From positions 1-64,000 of the forward strand of contig NZ_KB905851.1 of NCBI RefSeq assembly GCF_000381065.1: a stretch of 64,000 nt of DNA, read 5' to 3'. Of the stretch, positions 33,706 to 42,865 are shown in pieces. Made by a program: the position numbers and the translations under genes. The stretch is from Propionispira raffinosivorans DSM 20765 (GTDB lineage: Bacteria > Bacillota > Negativicutes > Selenomonadales > Selenomonadaceae). Under the pieces are notes generated by a model. The model was not told the origin of the DNA, searched no databases, and saw only the letters and a program-made list of their open reading frames with translations. Every line of letters starts with the position of its first letter. Within the stretch, counting starts at the first letter, position 1.

Positions 33706-35601
33706 GTGGATGCACGAATTTTATTGGTAGCCCCGTTTCAGGATTTGTATGAAGTCGCAGGAAAAGTTGTGATGGAGCAGTTTGCTGACGCACATGCTTG
33801 TGTTAAAGTTATCCAAGGCAACCTGCAAGAATGCATGGAGGCAGTTAAACAGGAAATTGAATCTGGTACTGAAGTTATTATTAGTCGTGGCGGTACGGCG
33901 ACGCTTATTGAACAAAATGTAGATATACCAGTATTGCCGATTGAGGTTGGCGTACTTGATATTTTACGTGCCATGATGACAAACGGAAAATATCCTGACA
34001 AGGTTGGAATTGCTGGTTTTGAGAATGTTATTTATGGTTGCGAAGAGATGGAGTCATTACTGGGAATTCATTTTTATGAGATTTATTTGCATGAAGAAGC
34101 TGAGGCAGAAACTAAGATTAAGGAAGCGCTGGCGCATGGTGTTGAGCTTATTGTTGGTGATGCAATATCAGTCAAGCTGGCAGCTAAACTTGGTGTGCCG
34201 GCAATTATGATCCACTCAGGACGCGAAGCTGTTTATAAGGTTATTCGAGAAGCACAAATTATAGGTAATATTCGACGGCAGGAAAAAGAAAAATCTGTAC
34301 TGGTGAGAACGATGATCGATCAGTCAGCAGAGGCTATTATTGCTACTGATACAGACAATCGGATTACGTTATTTAATTCTATGGCCGAAAAACTATTTTG
34401 TATTTCTCATTTTGAGGCTTTAGGAAAATCCTTGTTTGAAGTGATACCGGCTTTACAACTGTGCGAAACCGATACGATTCATGATGTAATTGAAGATATA
34501 CAGCAGTTTGGTGATAAAACAATTGCCGTGAAAAAAGCTATTTTACAACTTGCCGATGAAACAATCGGTCGAATTTATACATTGCAAAATGTTTCACAAA
34601 TTCAAAAACTAGAGCAAAATGTACGGAAAAAATTACATAAAAAAGGGCTGGTTGCTAAAATGCAGATGCAAGATATTATAGGTACATCTTCCATCTGCAT
34701 AGCGATGAAAAAGAAGGCTGTCAAATATGCTTTAACGCAATCGACAATATTGGTTACAGGTGACTCGGGAACGGGTAAAGAAGTGTTGGTTCAGAGCATA
34801 CATAATCTTAGCACTCGCGCGAATGGTCCTTTTGTGGCGATTAATTGTGCCGCGCTGCCGGAACATTTATTGGAATCGGAGTTGTTTGGTTATGAGGAAG
34901 GTTCTTTTACTGGTGCAAAACGTGGTGGACGGCAAGGGCTTTTTGAGTTAGCACATGGTGGAACGCTTTTTCTTGATGAGATAGGGGAAATGCCAATATC
35001 CCTACAATCACGGCTATTGCGAGTTTTACAGGAGAAAGAAATTATGCATATTGGCGGTGATAGTGTTATTCCAGTTGATGTTAGAATCATAGCAGCAACG
35101 AATCAAAATTTGGCTCAAATGATAGAAGAAAAGGTGTTTCGTGCAGATCTTTATTATCGGCTGAATATATTGCGTATTCATATACCGACATTGCAAGAGC
35201 GTAGGGAGGATATACCTTTGCTTGCTAAAGAATTGGTAAAAAAGCTGGGCAAGGTAAATTTGAATGTTCAAAGACTTGATTCAGGGGCAATGGAATATCT
35301 TAAACAATGCAGCTGGCAGGGAAATATTCGTCAGCTTGCTAATATAATAGAACGGGTTATGCTGCTGAGTGATGGACCTGTGATTACGAAACAAGATATT
35401 ATGGAAGCGCGAGATGAAGTCAATACTGATATAGAGCAGGGGATAGATGAGGAAAGAGATTTTTCAACCGATAATCTTGGGCGGATGGAAAAAGACACTT
35501 TGCTGCGAGTTTTAAGCGAAGAAAAATTTAATTATAGTCGGGCTGCGATTCGTCTGGGTATACATCGAACGACTTTGTGGCGCAAACTTAATAAAAAATA
35601 A
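33706..35601 (+). CDS. PrpR-like sigma-54-dependent transcriptional activator
   Basis: This enhancer-binding protein has four parts. Residues about 1-190 are a PrpR N-terminal ligand domain (VIISRGGTATLIEQ, then LPIEVGVLDILRAM). About 205-310 are a PAS domain (IIATDTDNRITLFNSMAEKLF). About 330-565 are the AAA+ sigma-54 interaction domain, with Walker A GDSGTGKE near 350, GSFTGA (a variant of GAFTGA) near 399 and Walker B GGTLFLDEIGEMP. The C terminus has a Fis-type helix-turn-helix (YSRAAIRLGIHRTTLWRKL). The start is GTG with AAGGAG upstream. A strong sigma-54 promoter lies immediately downstream before the sugar-acid operon, which it almost certainly activates. Confidence 0.94.
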   Translation: MDARILLVAPFQDLYEVAGKVVMEQFADAHACVKVIQGNLQECMEAVKQEIESGTEVIISRGGTATLIEQNVDIPVLPIEVGVLDILRAMMTNGKYPDKVGIAGFENVIYGCEEMESLLGIHFYEIYLHEEAEAETKIKEALAHGVELIVGDAISVKLAAKLGVPAIMIHSGREAVYKVIREAQIIGNIRRQEKEKSVLVRTMIDQSAEAIIATDTDNRITLFNSMAEKLFCISHFEALGKSLFEVIPALQLCETDTIHDVIEDIQQFGDKTIAVKKAILQLADETIGRIYTLQNVSQIQKLEQNVRKKLHKKGLVAKMQMQDIIGTSSICIAMKKKAVKYALTQSTILVTGDSGTGKEVLVQSIHNLSTRANGPFVAINCAALPEHLLESELFGYEEGSFTGAKRGGRQGLFELAHGGTLFLDEIGEMPISLQSRLLRVLQEKEIMHIGGDSVIPVDVRIIAATNQNLAQMIEEKVFRADLYYRLNILRIHIPTLQERREDIPLLAKELVKKLGKVNLNVQRLDSGAMEYLKQCSWQGNIRQLANIIERVMLLSDGPVITKQDIMEARDEVNTDIEQGIDEERDFSTDNLGRMEKDTLLRVLSEEKFNYSRAAIRLGIHRTTLWRKLNKK

Positions 35602-35623
35602 TGATATAGTTGCTATATTCATC

Positions 35624-35654
35624 AAATACGTTGCATTTTGCAACGTATTTTTTT
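35624..35654 (+). promoter_or_regulatory. Hairpin: terminator and possible activator site
   Basis: AAATACGTTGCA and its exact complement surround a TTT loop and are followed by TTTT, so it can terminate the regulator transcript. The inner TTGCA-TTT-TGCAA is also a typical dyad for an enhancer-binding protein and lies about 70-100 bp before the expected sigma-54 start site. Confidence 0.6.
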
Positions 35655-35695
35655 ATGGAGATAAAAAAAGTCGTTATTTATATTGCTTTGAATGT

Positions 35696-35710
35696 TGGCA
35701 TGCCATTTGC
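35696..35710 (+). promoter_or_regulatory. Sigma-54 (-24/-12) promoter
   Basis: TGGCAT-GCCAT-TTGC matches the consensus TGGCAC-N5-TTGC with one change. GG (35697-35698) and GC (35709-35710) are exactly ten bases apart. Transcription should start near 35722, about 30 bases before the kinase gene. Confidence 0.9.
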
Positions 35711-35753
35711 ATTATAGTATAGATGAGAAACAACACGAAGAGGGTGATGGAAC

Positions 35754-37067
35754 ATGACTCAACTGGCTGTGATTGCCGATGATTTGACCGGCGCAAATGA
35801 TACGGCTGTACAATTTGCCAAACGTAATATTAGCAGCTGTGTAAGAATCAATTTTGATCAGCCACAATTAGCTCATGAAATGGCGGATGTTGTTGTTATT
35901 GATACAAATAGTCGTGATATAAACGCGATCGAAGCCTATCAGAAAGTGAAACAAACCTGTAAAAAACTGCAAGATAGTGGAATTGTGCATATTTATAAAA
36001 AAATAGATTCAACACTTCGCGGCAATCTTGGCGCGGAGATTGAAGCAGCAGCAAGCGTGTTTTTGCCAACGGTCGTGATTATTGCACCGGCTTTTCCGGG
36101 GAATCAGCGGATTACGATCGGTGGCTGTCATTTTTTAGATGGCGTACCGATTGCTTTAACGGAGATGGCACATGCCCCGAAGTCACCAATCAATGAATCG
36201 CAAATTATAGACGTACTTAGAGAGCAGACGGATGTTTTAATAGGGTTAATATCGCTGGAAACAGTAAAACAAGGTGCTGCTCAAATTTCGGCAGCGATTC
36301 GTCAATGTCTCAAGCGTGACGAAAAATGGATTGTGTTTGATGCTGCAGAAGATAAACATCTTGGGTATATTGTTGAGGCTGCTAAAGCATATAAGCAGTT
36401 GCTTTGGGTTGGATCGGCTGGACTTGCTGAATATTTGCCGAGTATTTATCAGTGGAAACCGAGCAAAAGAGTTGTGGGCATTAAAACAAGTGGTCCGATA
36501 TTGATTGTAGCGGGAAGTGTGAGTAAGACAACACAAACACAAATTCAAGAGGTATTAACGCATACAAAAATCAATTTGATAAAATTGAATGCAGCTGGTT
36601 TATTAGAAAATCAATCTGAGGAAATTAAGCGTTGTGTAAAATCTGTCAATAGTCTGCTGGAAAAAGGCAGTGATGTTTTACTGGCAAGTGCAACATTGGA
36701 TGCAGATGTTAAACAAGCCATTGAAGCAGGCATAAAATATAAGCTGGTAGGCAGTGAAGTAAGTGAATATACGGCTCGTGCACTGGGGGAAGTTGCTAAA
36801 ACTGTAGTAGGCAGCCATTTAGCGGGAGTTATTCTTACGGGTGGTGATACGGCAATTCACGTTTGCAAGGCTTTAGGTGCAGAAGGTATCGAAATTTTAG
36901 AGGAAGTTGCCATGGGAATTCCCTTGGGAAGATTGGTTGGAGGACCATGCAGTGGTCTGCAAGTTATTACTAAGGCCGGGGCTTTTGGCGGGAGCAATTC
37001 TTTTATTCAAGCAATGGACGCGATTCGAAAAGTAAAAGAACACGAAGACATAAAGGAGTCGATGTAA
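35754..37067 (+). CDS. dtnK: DUF1537 four-carbon acid-sugar kinase (D-threonate kinase-like)
   Basis: This ATP-dependent kinase belongs to the DUF1537 family, whose studied members phosphorylate D-threonate, D-erythronate or oxo-tetronates. The N domain has LAVIADDLTGANDTAVQFAKR and KKIDSTLRGNLGAEIEAA (substrate side). The C domain has ILTGGDTAIHVCKALG and GIPLGRLVGG (nucleotide side). It is 437 residues. It precedes a PdxA2-like gene with a one-base gap. That pairing points to tetronate phosphorylation at O4 followed by oxidative decarboxylation. Whether the sugar is D-threonate or D-erythronate cannot be told from sequence. Confidence 0.88.
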   Translation: MTQLAVIADDLTGANDTAVQFAKRNISSCVRINFDQPQLAHEMADVVVIDTNSRDINAIEAYQKVKQTCKKLQDSGIVHIYKKIDSTLRGNLGAEIEAAASVFLPTVVIIAPAFPGNQRITIGGCHFLDGVPIALTEMAHAPKSPINESQIIDVLREQTDVLIGLISLETVKQGAAQISAAIRQCLKRDEKWIVFDAAEDKHLGYIVEAAKAYKQLLWVGSAGLAEYLPSIYQWKPSKRVVGIKTSGPILIVAGSVSKTTQTQIQEVLTHTKINLIKLNAAGLLENQSEEIKRCVKSVNSLLEKGSDVLLASATLDADVKQAIEAGIKYKLVGSEVSEYTARALGEVAKTVVGSHLAGVILTGGDTAIHVCKALGAEGIEILEEVAMGIPLGRLVGGPCSGLQVITKAGAFGGSNSFIQAMDAIRKVKEHEDIKESM

Positions 37068-37068
37068 G

Positions 37069-38082
37069 ATGAAACCAATTTTGGGAATTACAATGGGAGA
37101 TGCTGCAGGTGTCGGACCGGAAATCATTATAAAGGCACTTACAGATACACATATTTATGATATTGCCAGACCAATTGTTTTTGGCGATAAAAAAATTATG
37201 GAACGTGCTATTGGTCTTTTGCACAGTAAATTAACCTGCAATTCGGTGCAGAATCCGCAACAGGGCTATTTTCGGTATGGCACAATTGATATTGTAGATC
37301 TTGATAATCTGCCAGCTGATCTGCCATTTGCTAAAGTGGATGCCAGAGCCGGTAAAGCAGCTTATGAATATATAGAAAAAGCGATGCAGTTTGCCCTGAA
37401 GCAAGATATTCATGCCATTGTAACGGCACCACTTAATAAAGAAGCATTGAATTTAAGTGGCTGCAATTATCCAGGTCATACAGAAATATTAGGAGCCCTT
37501 TCGGGAGAAAAGGACTATTCAATGATGCTTGTGAGTGGTTCGCTTAAAGTAATTCATGTGACGACGCATGTAGCACTTAGAGAGGCCTGTGATCTTGTCA
37601 AAAAAGAACGGGTTCTTAAGGTTATTAAACTTGCTGATGAAACATTAAAACTTATGGGAATTGAGAAACCACGTATTGCAGTAGCAGGACTCAACCCTCA
37701 TTGTGGTGAACATGGTCTTTTTGGTACAGAGGATGAGCTGGAAATTGTACCAGCGATTAAGCTGGCACAGCAAGCTGGAATCAATGCAATAGGACCGATG
37801 CCGCCAGACAGCGTATTTCATCGCGCCGCCAATTTAGGGGAATTTGATATTGTCGTTGTTATGTATCATGATCAAGGGCATATACCAATAAAGGTTCTTG
37901 GTTTTGAATCAGGTGTTAATGTTACGGTTGGTCTGCCAATTATTCGTACATCCGTTGACCACGGAACAGCATTTCCGGTTGCCGGAGAAGGTATTGCAGA
38001 TAGTAAAAGTATGACAGAATCTTTGATTTTGGGTGCCAAGATGGCAAATGTAAAGTTTGCTGATTTTTTAAATAAAGAATGA
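37069..38082 (+). CDS. pdxA2: 4-phospho-D-threonate 3-dehydrogenase (PdxA2-like)
   Basis: This member of the PdxA family has MGDAAGVGPEIIIKAL at the N terminus, APLNKEALNLSG with the conserved lysine, PGHTEILG, AGLNPHCGEHGLFG and MYHDQGHIPIK with the metal-binding histidines. In this context, next to a DUF1537 kinase, the protein is more likely PdxA2 than the pyridoxal-phosphate biosynthetic PdxA. It would oxidise 4-phospho-D-threonate or erythronate to a product that decarboxylates to dihydroxyacetone phosphate. The overlap-like junction with the kinase gene implies coupled translation. Confidence 0.88.
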   Translation: MKPILGITMGDAAGVGPEIIIKALTDTHIYDIARPIVFGDKKIMERAIGLLHSKLTCNSVQNPQQGYFRYGTIDIVDLDNLPADLPFAKVDARAGKAAYEYIEKAMQFALKQDIHAIVTAPLNKEALNLSGCNYPGHTEILGALSGEKDYSMMLVSGSLKVIHVTTHVALREACDLVKKERVLKVIKLADETLKLMGIEKPRIAVAGLNPHCGEHGLFGTEDELEIVPAIKLAQQAGINAIGPMPPDSVFHRAANLGEFDIVVVMYHDQGHIPIKVLGFESGVNVTVGLPIIRTSVDHGTAFPVAGEGIADSKSMTESLILGAKMANVKFADFLNKE

Positions 38083-38110
38083 AATGCTATAAATTGAAGG
38101 GATGATTTTT

Positions 38111-38986
38111 ATGTTACAGCCAAAAGGTATTATTACACCAATTCTCACACCATTAACGGATGATGAAAAATTTAATGAAAAAGAATATCGCAGCCAAATT
38201 AATCGTTTGATAAAAGCTGGTGTCAGCGGTATTTTTCCGTTAGGAACAAATGGTGAATTCTATGCTTTTTCTAAAGAAGAAAAAATAGAAATCATGAAAG
38301 TTGCAGTCGATGAAGTCAAAGCTAGAGTTCCTGTATATGCAGGTACTGGCTGCACGACTACGAAGGAGACCATTGAGTTATCTAAAATTGCCAAAGACTT
38401 AGGTGTAGATGTAGTATCTATTATTTCACCGTATTTTGTTGGTATTTCACAAGATGATCTTTATCGTCACTATAGTGCTATTGCGGAAAGTCTTGATTTA
38501 CCAATTTTGCTTTATAACATTCCTGCGAGAACTGGGAATAATATAGACTATAAAACAGTGGAAAAATTAGCAAAATATGAAAATATTATTGGTATTAAAG
38601 ACAGCAGCGGAAATTTTGATAACACATTGAAATATATAGAAAATACCAATGAAAGATTAGCGGTGCTGGCTGGCAGTGATTCTTTAATTTTATGGACGTT
38701 GATGGCAGGTGGAGCGGGAGCAATCAGTGGTTGTTCTAATGTATTTCCTGAACTTATGGTTAGTATTTATAAATTATGGTCAGAAGGTAAAATTGCTGAA
38801 GCAAATGAAGCGCAGAAGAAGATCCGACCTTTCCGCAATGTCATGCAGATGGGCAATCCTAACTCTGTTGTTAAACGTGCCGTGAATTTACTTGGTTATC
38901 CCGTTGGTCCGGCTCGCGAACCATCTAACTGCATAGATCCAAAAATTGATCAGGCACTAAAAGCCGTGTTTGAACTATACAAATAA
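38111..38986 (+). CDS. Dihydrodipicolinate synthase-family aldolase/dehydratase
   Basis: This TIM-barrel Schiff-base lyase has 291 residues from the ATG at 38111, set by AAGGG upstream. The Schiff-base lysine is in IIGIKDSSGN and the catalytic tyrosine in LLYNIPARTG. The substrate loop is LGTNGEFYAF in place of the usual GTTGE of lysine-pathway DapA. The position inside a sugar-acid operon suggests a 2-keto-3-deoxy acid aldolase or dehydratase, or a related retro-aldol reaction. A duplicate dapA cannot be excluded. Confidence 0.8.
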   Translation: MLQPKGIITPILTPLTDDEKFNEKEYRSQINRLIKAGVSGIFPLGTNGEFYAFSKEEKIEIMKVAVDEVKARVPVYAGTGCTTTKETIELSKIAKDLGVDVVSIISPYFVGISQDDLYRHYSAIAESLDLPILLYNIPARTGNNIDYKTVEKLAKYENIIGIKDSSGNFDNTLKYIENTNERLAVLAGSDSLILWTLMAGGAGAISGCSNVFPELMVSIYKLWSEGKIAEANEAQKKIRPFRNVMQMGNPNSVVKRAVNLLGYPVGPAREPSNCIDPKIDQALKAVFELYK

Positions 38987-39075
38987 AAGAATCATAAATG
39001 ATGAGTTAAGATAGTTTTATAAAATAACAAAGAAACGTTTTAGATATTTTTAGAAGTTAGAAAGAGGGTCACAGC

Positions 39076-40053
39076 ATGAGAAAGGTAGTTATTTCACATA
39101 GGCTGCATGAAGCTGGCATGGCTGTTTTGGCGAAGGGGAATGTAAAAATTTCAATTACTGATAGTGGAAATCCCAAGACTATGCTGCCAGAACTTATTGA
39201 TGCCGAAGGCTTGATTATTCGCATTGGGTCAATTGACCGGGAAACAATGCTTCAAGCAAAAAATTTAAAAGTAATTGGGCGTCCCGGTGTCGGTGTAGAT
39301 GATGTCGATGTAGAAACAGCAACGGAACTTGGCATTCCCGTCGTAATTGCCCCAGGAGCAAATACTCGTTCTGTGGCGGAGCATGCTTTTGCTTTGATGC
39401 TTAGCTGTGCAAAAGATATTGTTCATAGTGACAAAGAACTTCGTAAGGGGAATTTTGCAGTAAGAAGCAATTATAAAGCATATGAAATTTTTGGCAAAAC
39501 ACTAGGTCTGGTTGGGTATGGTCATATTGGCAGTATTTTAGCGGAAATGGCTGCAGGAATTGGCATGAAAGTAAATGTATATGATCCTTTTGTAAAACCG
39601 GAGGTTATTGCTGCTAAAGGATATACGTATGAGGCTGACTTAAATCACATTATGCAAGTTGCAGATGTAATTTCCTTGCATGTTCCTTTAACGCTTAAAA
39701 CAAAAAATCTTATTGGTACAGCAGAGCTTAAATTAATGAAAGCTACGGGGATTATTATTAATTGTTCACGTGGTGGCATTATTGATGAAAAAGCACTAGC
39801 GGCTGCTTTGAAACAAAATGAAATCCACAGCGCAGCAACGGATGTATTTACGAATGAACCGGTAACAATGGACGAAGCTTTATTTCAGTATGACAATATA
39901 ATCGTGACACCCCACATGGCTGGGCAAACACAAGAAGCAGCAGCAGGTGTGGCAACAATGGCCGCTGAGGGCGTTTTAGCTGTTATGGATGGAGAGCGCT
40001 GGCCATATGTCTGCAATCCTAAAGCCTATGAACACCCACGGTGGAATAAATAA
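39076..40053 (+). CDS. D-2-hydroxyacid dehydrogenase
   Basis: This NAD-dependent dehydrogenase has 325 residues and is related to SerA without the ACT region. It has GRPGVGVDDVDVETAT, a dinucleotide fold LVGYGHIGSILAEMA, NCSRGGIIDEKAL, and VTPHMAGQTQEAA with the catalytic His. It probably interconverts a hydroxyacid and a ketoacid within the sugar-acid pathway. The exact substrate is unknown. GAGGG precedes the ATG. The 89-base gap after the previous gene has no terminator. Confidence 0.85.
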   Translation: MRKVVISHRLHEAGMAVLAKGNVKISITDSGNPKTMLPELIDAEGLIIRIGSIDRETMLQAKNLKVIGRPGVGVDDVDVETATELGIPVVIAPGANTRSVAEHAFALMLSCAKDIVHSDKELRKGNFAVRSNYKAYEIFGKTLGLVGYGHIGSILAEMAAGIGMKVNVYDPFVKPEVIAAKGYTYEADLNHIMQVADVISLHVPLTLKTKNLIGTAELKLMKATGIIINCSRGGIIDEKALAAALKQNEIHSAATDVFTNEPVTMDEALFQYDNIIVTPHMAGQTQEAAAGVATMAAEGVLAVMDGERWPYVCNPKAYEHPRWNK

Positions 40054-40094
40054 AACATTTAAGCCAATATAAAAACAGATTGGAGCAATCAAAA

Positions 40095-41255
40095 ATGAGT
40101 GAAATATATTCATTATTAAATATAGGAAAAATTATTGCGGGACCAGGTAGTATAAAACAAATTAAAGATGTTGTAAGTGATTTTGGAGCGGAAAATATTG
40201 TTATTATTACGGACCAAGGCGTATGGAAAACAGGTTTGGTAGATAAACCAAAACAAATTCTGGAGTCAGCAGGAATTCATGTACATGTAATCAATGACAC
40301 GCCGCCGGAGCCCTCGGTGGAACAAGTCAATGCAATTTTTACACAGGCGAATAAACTTGCTTGCCAAATGATTATCGGGATTGGCGGCGGAAGTTCGATG
40401 GACACAGCGAAATTAGTTTCTTTGCTATTGACAAATAAAATTAACTTAGATGATTTAGTAAAAGGAAAAGCAAAAATAACATATCGCGGTGTACCGACTT
40501 TAATGATTCCTACGACAGCTGGAACCGGCTCTGAAGCGACGCCAAATGCAATTGTTTTGGTACCGGAAGACGACTTAAAAGTTGGTATTGTAAGTGATAA
40601 AATGGTTTCTGATTGTGTTATTTTAGATCCTGAAATGACGACTGGTCTGCCGAAACATATTACTGCCAATACAGGAATGGATGCACTTTGTCATGCAATT
40701 GAATGTTATATTTCAAAAAAAGCAAATCCGTTCAGTGATACTTTTGCACTAAAAGCCGTAAGTTTGATTTCACGCAGCATTCGTACGGCATATAATGATG
40801 GGGGGGATTTAGCAGCACGTGAAGATATGCTCTTGGGGGCAACTTTTGGTGGAATTTCGATTGCAACATCCAGCACTACAGCGGTACATGCACTTTCTTA
40901 TCCACTTGGCGGTAAGTATCATATTCCTCATGGTTTATCGAATGCTATTTTGCTGCCAAGTGTCATGGAGTTTAATTTGGATGTCTGTGAGGATAAATTT
41001 AAAGATATTGCTGTTGCTATGGGGATTGATGTGACGAATTGTACAACTCGTCAGGCGGCAGAGAAGATGATTGCTAATTTATATTCTATGATAAAAGATA
41101 TGAATGTGACATGTGATTTAAGAGAAAAGGGCATTAATGAAAAAGTACTTGATGAACTTATTGATGCTGCATCTAAAGTAACGCGTCTTTTAGATAACAA
41201 TCCTAAAATTGTAACGAAAGATGATATGCGGAAGATTTATAAGAAGTTATTGTAA
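40095..41255 (+). CDS. Iron-containing alcohol dehydrogenase
   Basis: This is a type III alcohol dehydrogenase (about 386 residues). It has GIGGGSSMDTAKL for NAD binding, TTAGTGSEATPNAI, the metal site GMDALCHAIECY and HALSYPLGGKYHIPHG. The start at 40095 follows GGAG by nine bases, and the upstream TTG at 40080 is part of that leader. It may reduce an aldehyde formed by the retro-aldol step or oxidise an alcohol substrate. The last catabolic enzyme before the transporter. Confidence 0.88.
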   Translation: MSEIYSLLNIGKIIAGPGSIKQIKDVVSDFGAENIVIITDQGVWKTGLVDKPKQILESAGIHVHVINDTPPEPSVEQVNAIFTQANKLACQMIIGIGGGSSMDTAKLVSLLLTNKINLDDLVKGKAKITYRGVPTLMIPTTAGTGSEATPNAIVLVPEDDLKVGIVSDKMVSDCVILDPEMTTGLPKHITANTGMDALCHAIECYISKKANPFSDTFALKAVSLISRSIRTAYNDGGDLAAREDMLLGATFGGISIATSSTTAVHALSYPLGGKYHIPHGLSNAILLPSVMEFNLDVCEDKFKDIAVAMGIDVTNCTTRQAAEKMIANLYSMIKDMNVTCDLREKGINEKVLDELIDAASKVTRLLDNNPKIVTKDDMRKIYKKLL

Positions 41256-41289
41256 AGAGGACAATAACGATGTTGTGTATATAAGTTAA

Positions 41290-41331
41290 ATACAATCTGC
41301 AAGTTTTCTTCTTTTGACCTGCAGATTGTAT
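41290..41331. repeat. 12-bp hairpin between alcohol dehydrogenase and MFS genes
   Basis: ATACAATCTGCA (41290-41301) and its exact complement (41320-41331) surround an 18-nt loop. No T run follows, so it is more likely an mRNA-processing or attenuating structure, or a protein site, than a terminator. Confidence 0.6.
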
Positions 41332-41433
41332 ATCATATCGGAAAAATGGATGAATGGTATATATGATTATTCAAAGTTGTGTAAATATTGAGTAAACTCT
41401 ATTGATTTACGTAAACATAGAGAGGAGAATAGT

Positions 41434-42747
41434 ATGATGAGTGAATTAAATGTTGAAACGAAAGTAAATGCTACTATGCTTACGATGCAAGAAAAGACTG
41501 GATTTCGTTGGAAAGTTGCAATTATGATGTGGGGAGCCATTGCGATTAATTATTTTGATCGCACAAATTTATCAGCAGCAGCGCCGATGATTATGAAAGA
41601 ATTTGATTTTACAGCTACGGAAATGGGTTTTATTATGTCGGCTTTCTTTTTTAGCTATACCTTATGCCAAATCCCATCAGGGTGGCTTGCAGATAAATTT
41701 GGACAAAAAACGTTGCTTGGAGGATCAGTTGCATCGTGGTCTTGTGCAACGATGTTAATGGCAGCTGGACAAGGATTGATATCATTTATTGCAATCCGTA
41801 TTCTGCTTGGAATCGGTGAAGCTGGTGCATACCCTTGTAATGCAGGAATTGTTTCAAAGTGGTTTCCAGATCGTGAACGGGCAAGGGCAACAGTCATTTT
41901 TGATAGCGGGAATAAATGTGGGACAGCTTTTGCTATGCCGATTATTGTTTGGATGATGATTACATTTGGCTGGAAAGTACCATTTATTATTTCGGGCGCA
42001 CTAGGAATAGTTTGGGTGTTAATTTGGCTAAAATATTATACAGATCCAGAAAAAAGTCAGTATGCAAATCAAGCGGAAATCGAGTATATTCGTGACGGGC
42101 AAGCAGTTAAAGATGGGTTAGATAATAAAATGCCTTTAAAATGGTATCAATTATTACGGTATAGAAATATTCGGGCCATGTGTATAGGCTTTTTTATGTC
42201 AAATTATGCTATTTATTTCTATATTACTTGGTTCCCAACTTATTTAGTGCAATCACGCGGCATGAGTCTGATGAAAATGGGATTTGTAGCCATGATACCA
42301 CCACTTGTCGGTTTGTTAGTGGGGTTTATTACAGCTTTTTTAGCAGATTATTTATACAGTAAAGGATATTCTAAAACGAAAGTAAGAAAAAACAATTTAG
42401 TGTGTGGGATGCTTTTGGCATCATCAATTGTTTTTGTGAACTTTATTCAAAGTGATGTGGCGGCTGTGGCATTATTGACGTTATCGTATTGCGGAATTGC
42501 CTGTGCAGGCCCTGCGTTGTGGACCTTACCAGGAGATGTTGCTCCTAAAAATATGACGTCAACGGTAGGTGCATTGCAAAATTGTGTTTCAAATGTTGGT
42601 GGAATATTAGGACCGATTATCACAGGCTGGATTGTTACAACAACAGGATCCTTTGAGATGGCGATGGTGGTAACAGCTGGAGCTACGCTAATTGGTGCTA
42701 TAAATTATGCTTTTTACTTAGGTGAGGTAAAACGTATCGAAGTTTAG
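41434..42747 (+). CDS. MFS transporter, anion:cation symporter type
   Basis: This 437-residue permease has 12 hydrophobic helices. NYFDRTNLSAAAPMIMKEF in helix 1, the loop GWLADKFGQKTLLGG between helices 2 and 3, and RILLGIGEAGAYPCNAGIVSKWFPDRERARA are typical of the ACS family that imports D-galactonate, glucarate and other sugar acids. It lies at the end of the sigma-54 operon and most likely takes up the operon substrate. AGGAG precedes the ATG, and a strong terminator follows. Confidence 0.9.
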   Translation: MMSELNVETKVNATMLTMQEKTGFRWKVAIMMWGAIAINYFDRTNLSAAAPMIMKEFDFTATEMGFIMSAFFFSYTLCQIPSGWLADKFGQKTLLGGSVASWSCATMLMAAGQGLISFIAIRILLGIGEAGAYPCNAGIVSKWFPDRERARATVIFDSGNKCGTAFAMPIIVWMMITFGWKVPFIISGALGIVWVLIWLKYYTDPEKSQYANQAEIEYIRDGQAVKDGLDNKMPLKWYQLLRYRNIRAMCIGFFMSNYAIYFYITWFPTYLVQSRGMSLMKMGFVAMIPPLVGLLVGFITAFLADYLYSKGYSKTKVRKNNLVCGMLLASSIVFVNFIQSDVAAVALLTLSYCGIACAGPALWTLPGDVAPKNMTSTVGALQNCVSNVGGILGPIITGWIVTTTGSFEMAMVVTAGATLIGAINYAFYLGEVKRIEV

Positions 42748-42797
42748 TCAGGATATGAATTGTATTCATTTGAATAGTAAATTTTAAATCAATTTTG

Positions 42798-42832
42798 TAA
42801 AAACGCGCTTTCCTATAGGAAGGGCGTTTTTA
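42798..42832 (+). terminator. Terminator of the sugar-acid operon
   Basis: AAAACGC-GCTTTCCT and AGGAAGG-GCGTTTT arms, then a T run. Confidence 0.9.
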
Positions 42833-42865
42833 TGAAGTTGAATATAGTTTAGGAGAAGTTGTAAA

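Noticed and set aside
37069-38082. Biosynthetic PdxA for vitamin B6
   Set aside because: The adjoining DUF1537 kinase and sigma-54 operon favour the catabolic PdxA2 role, though sequence alone cannot exclude PdxA.
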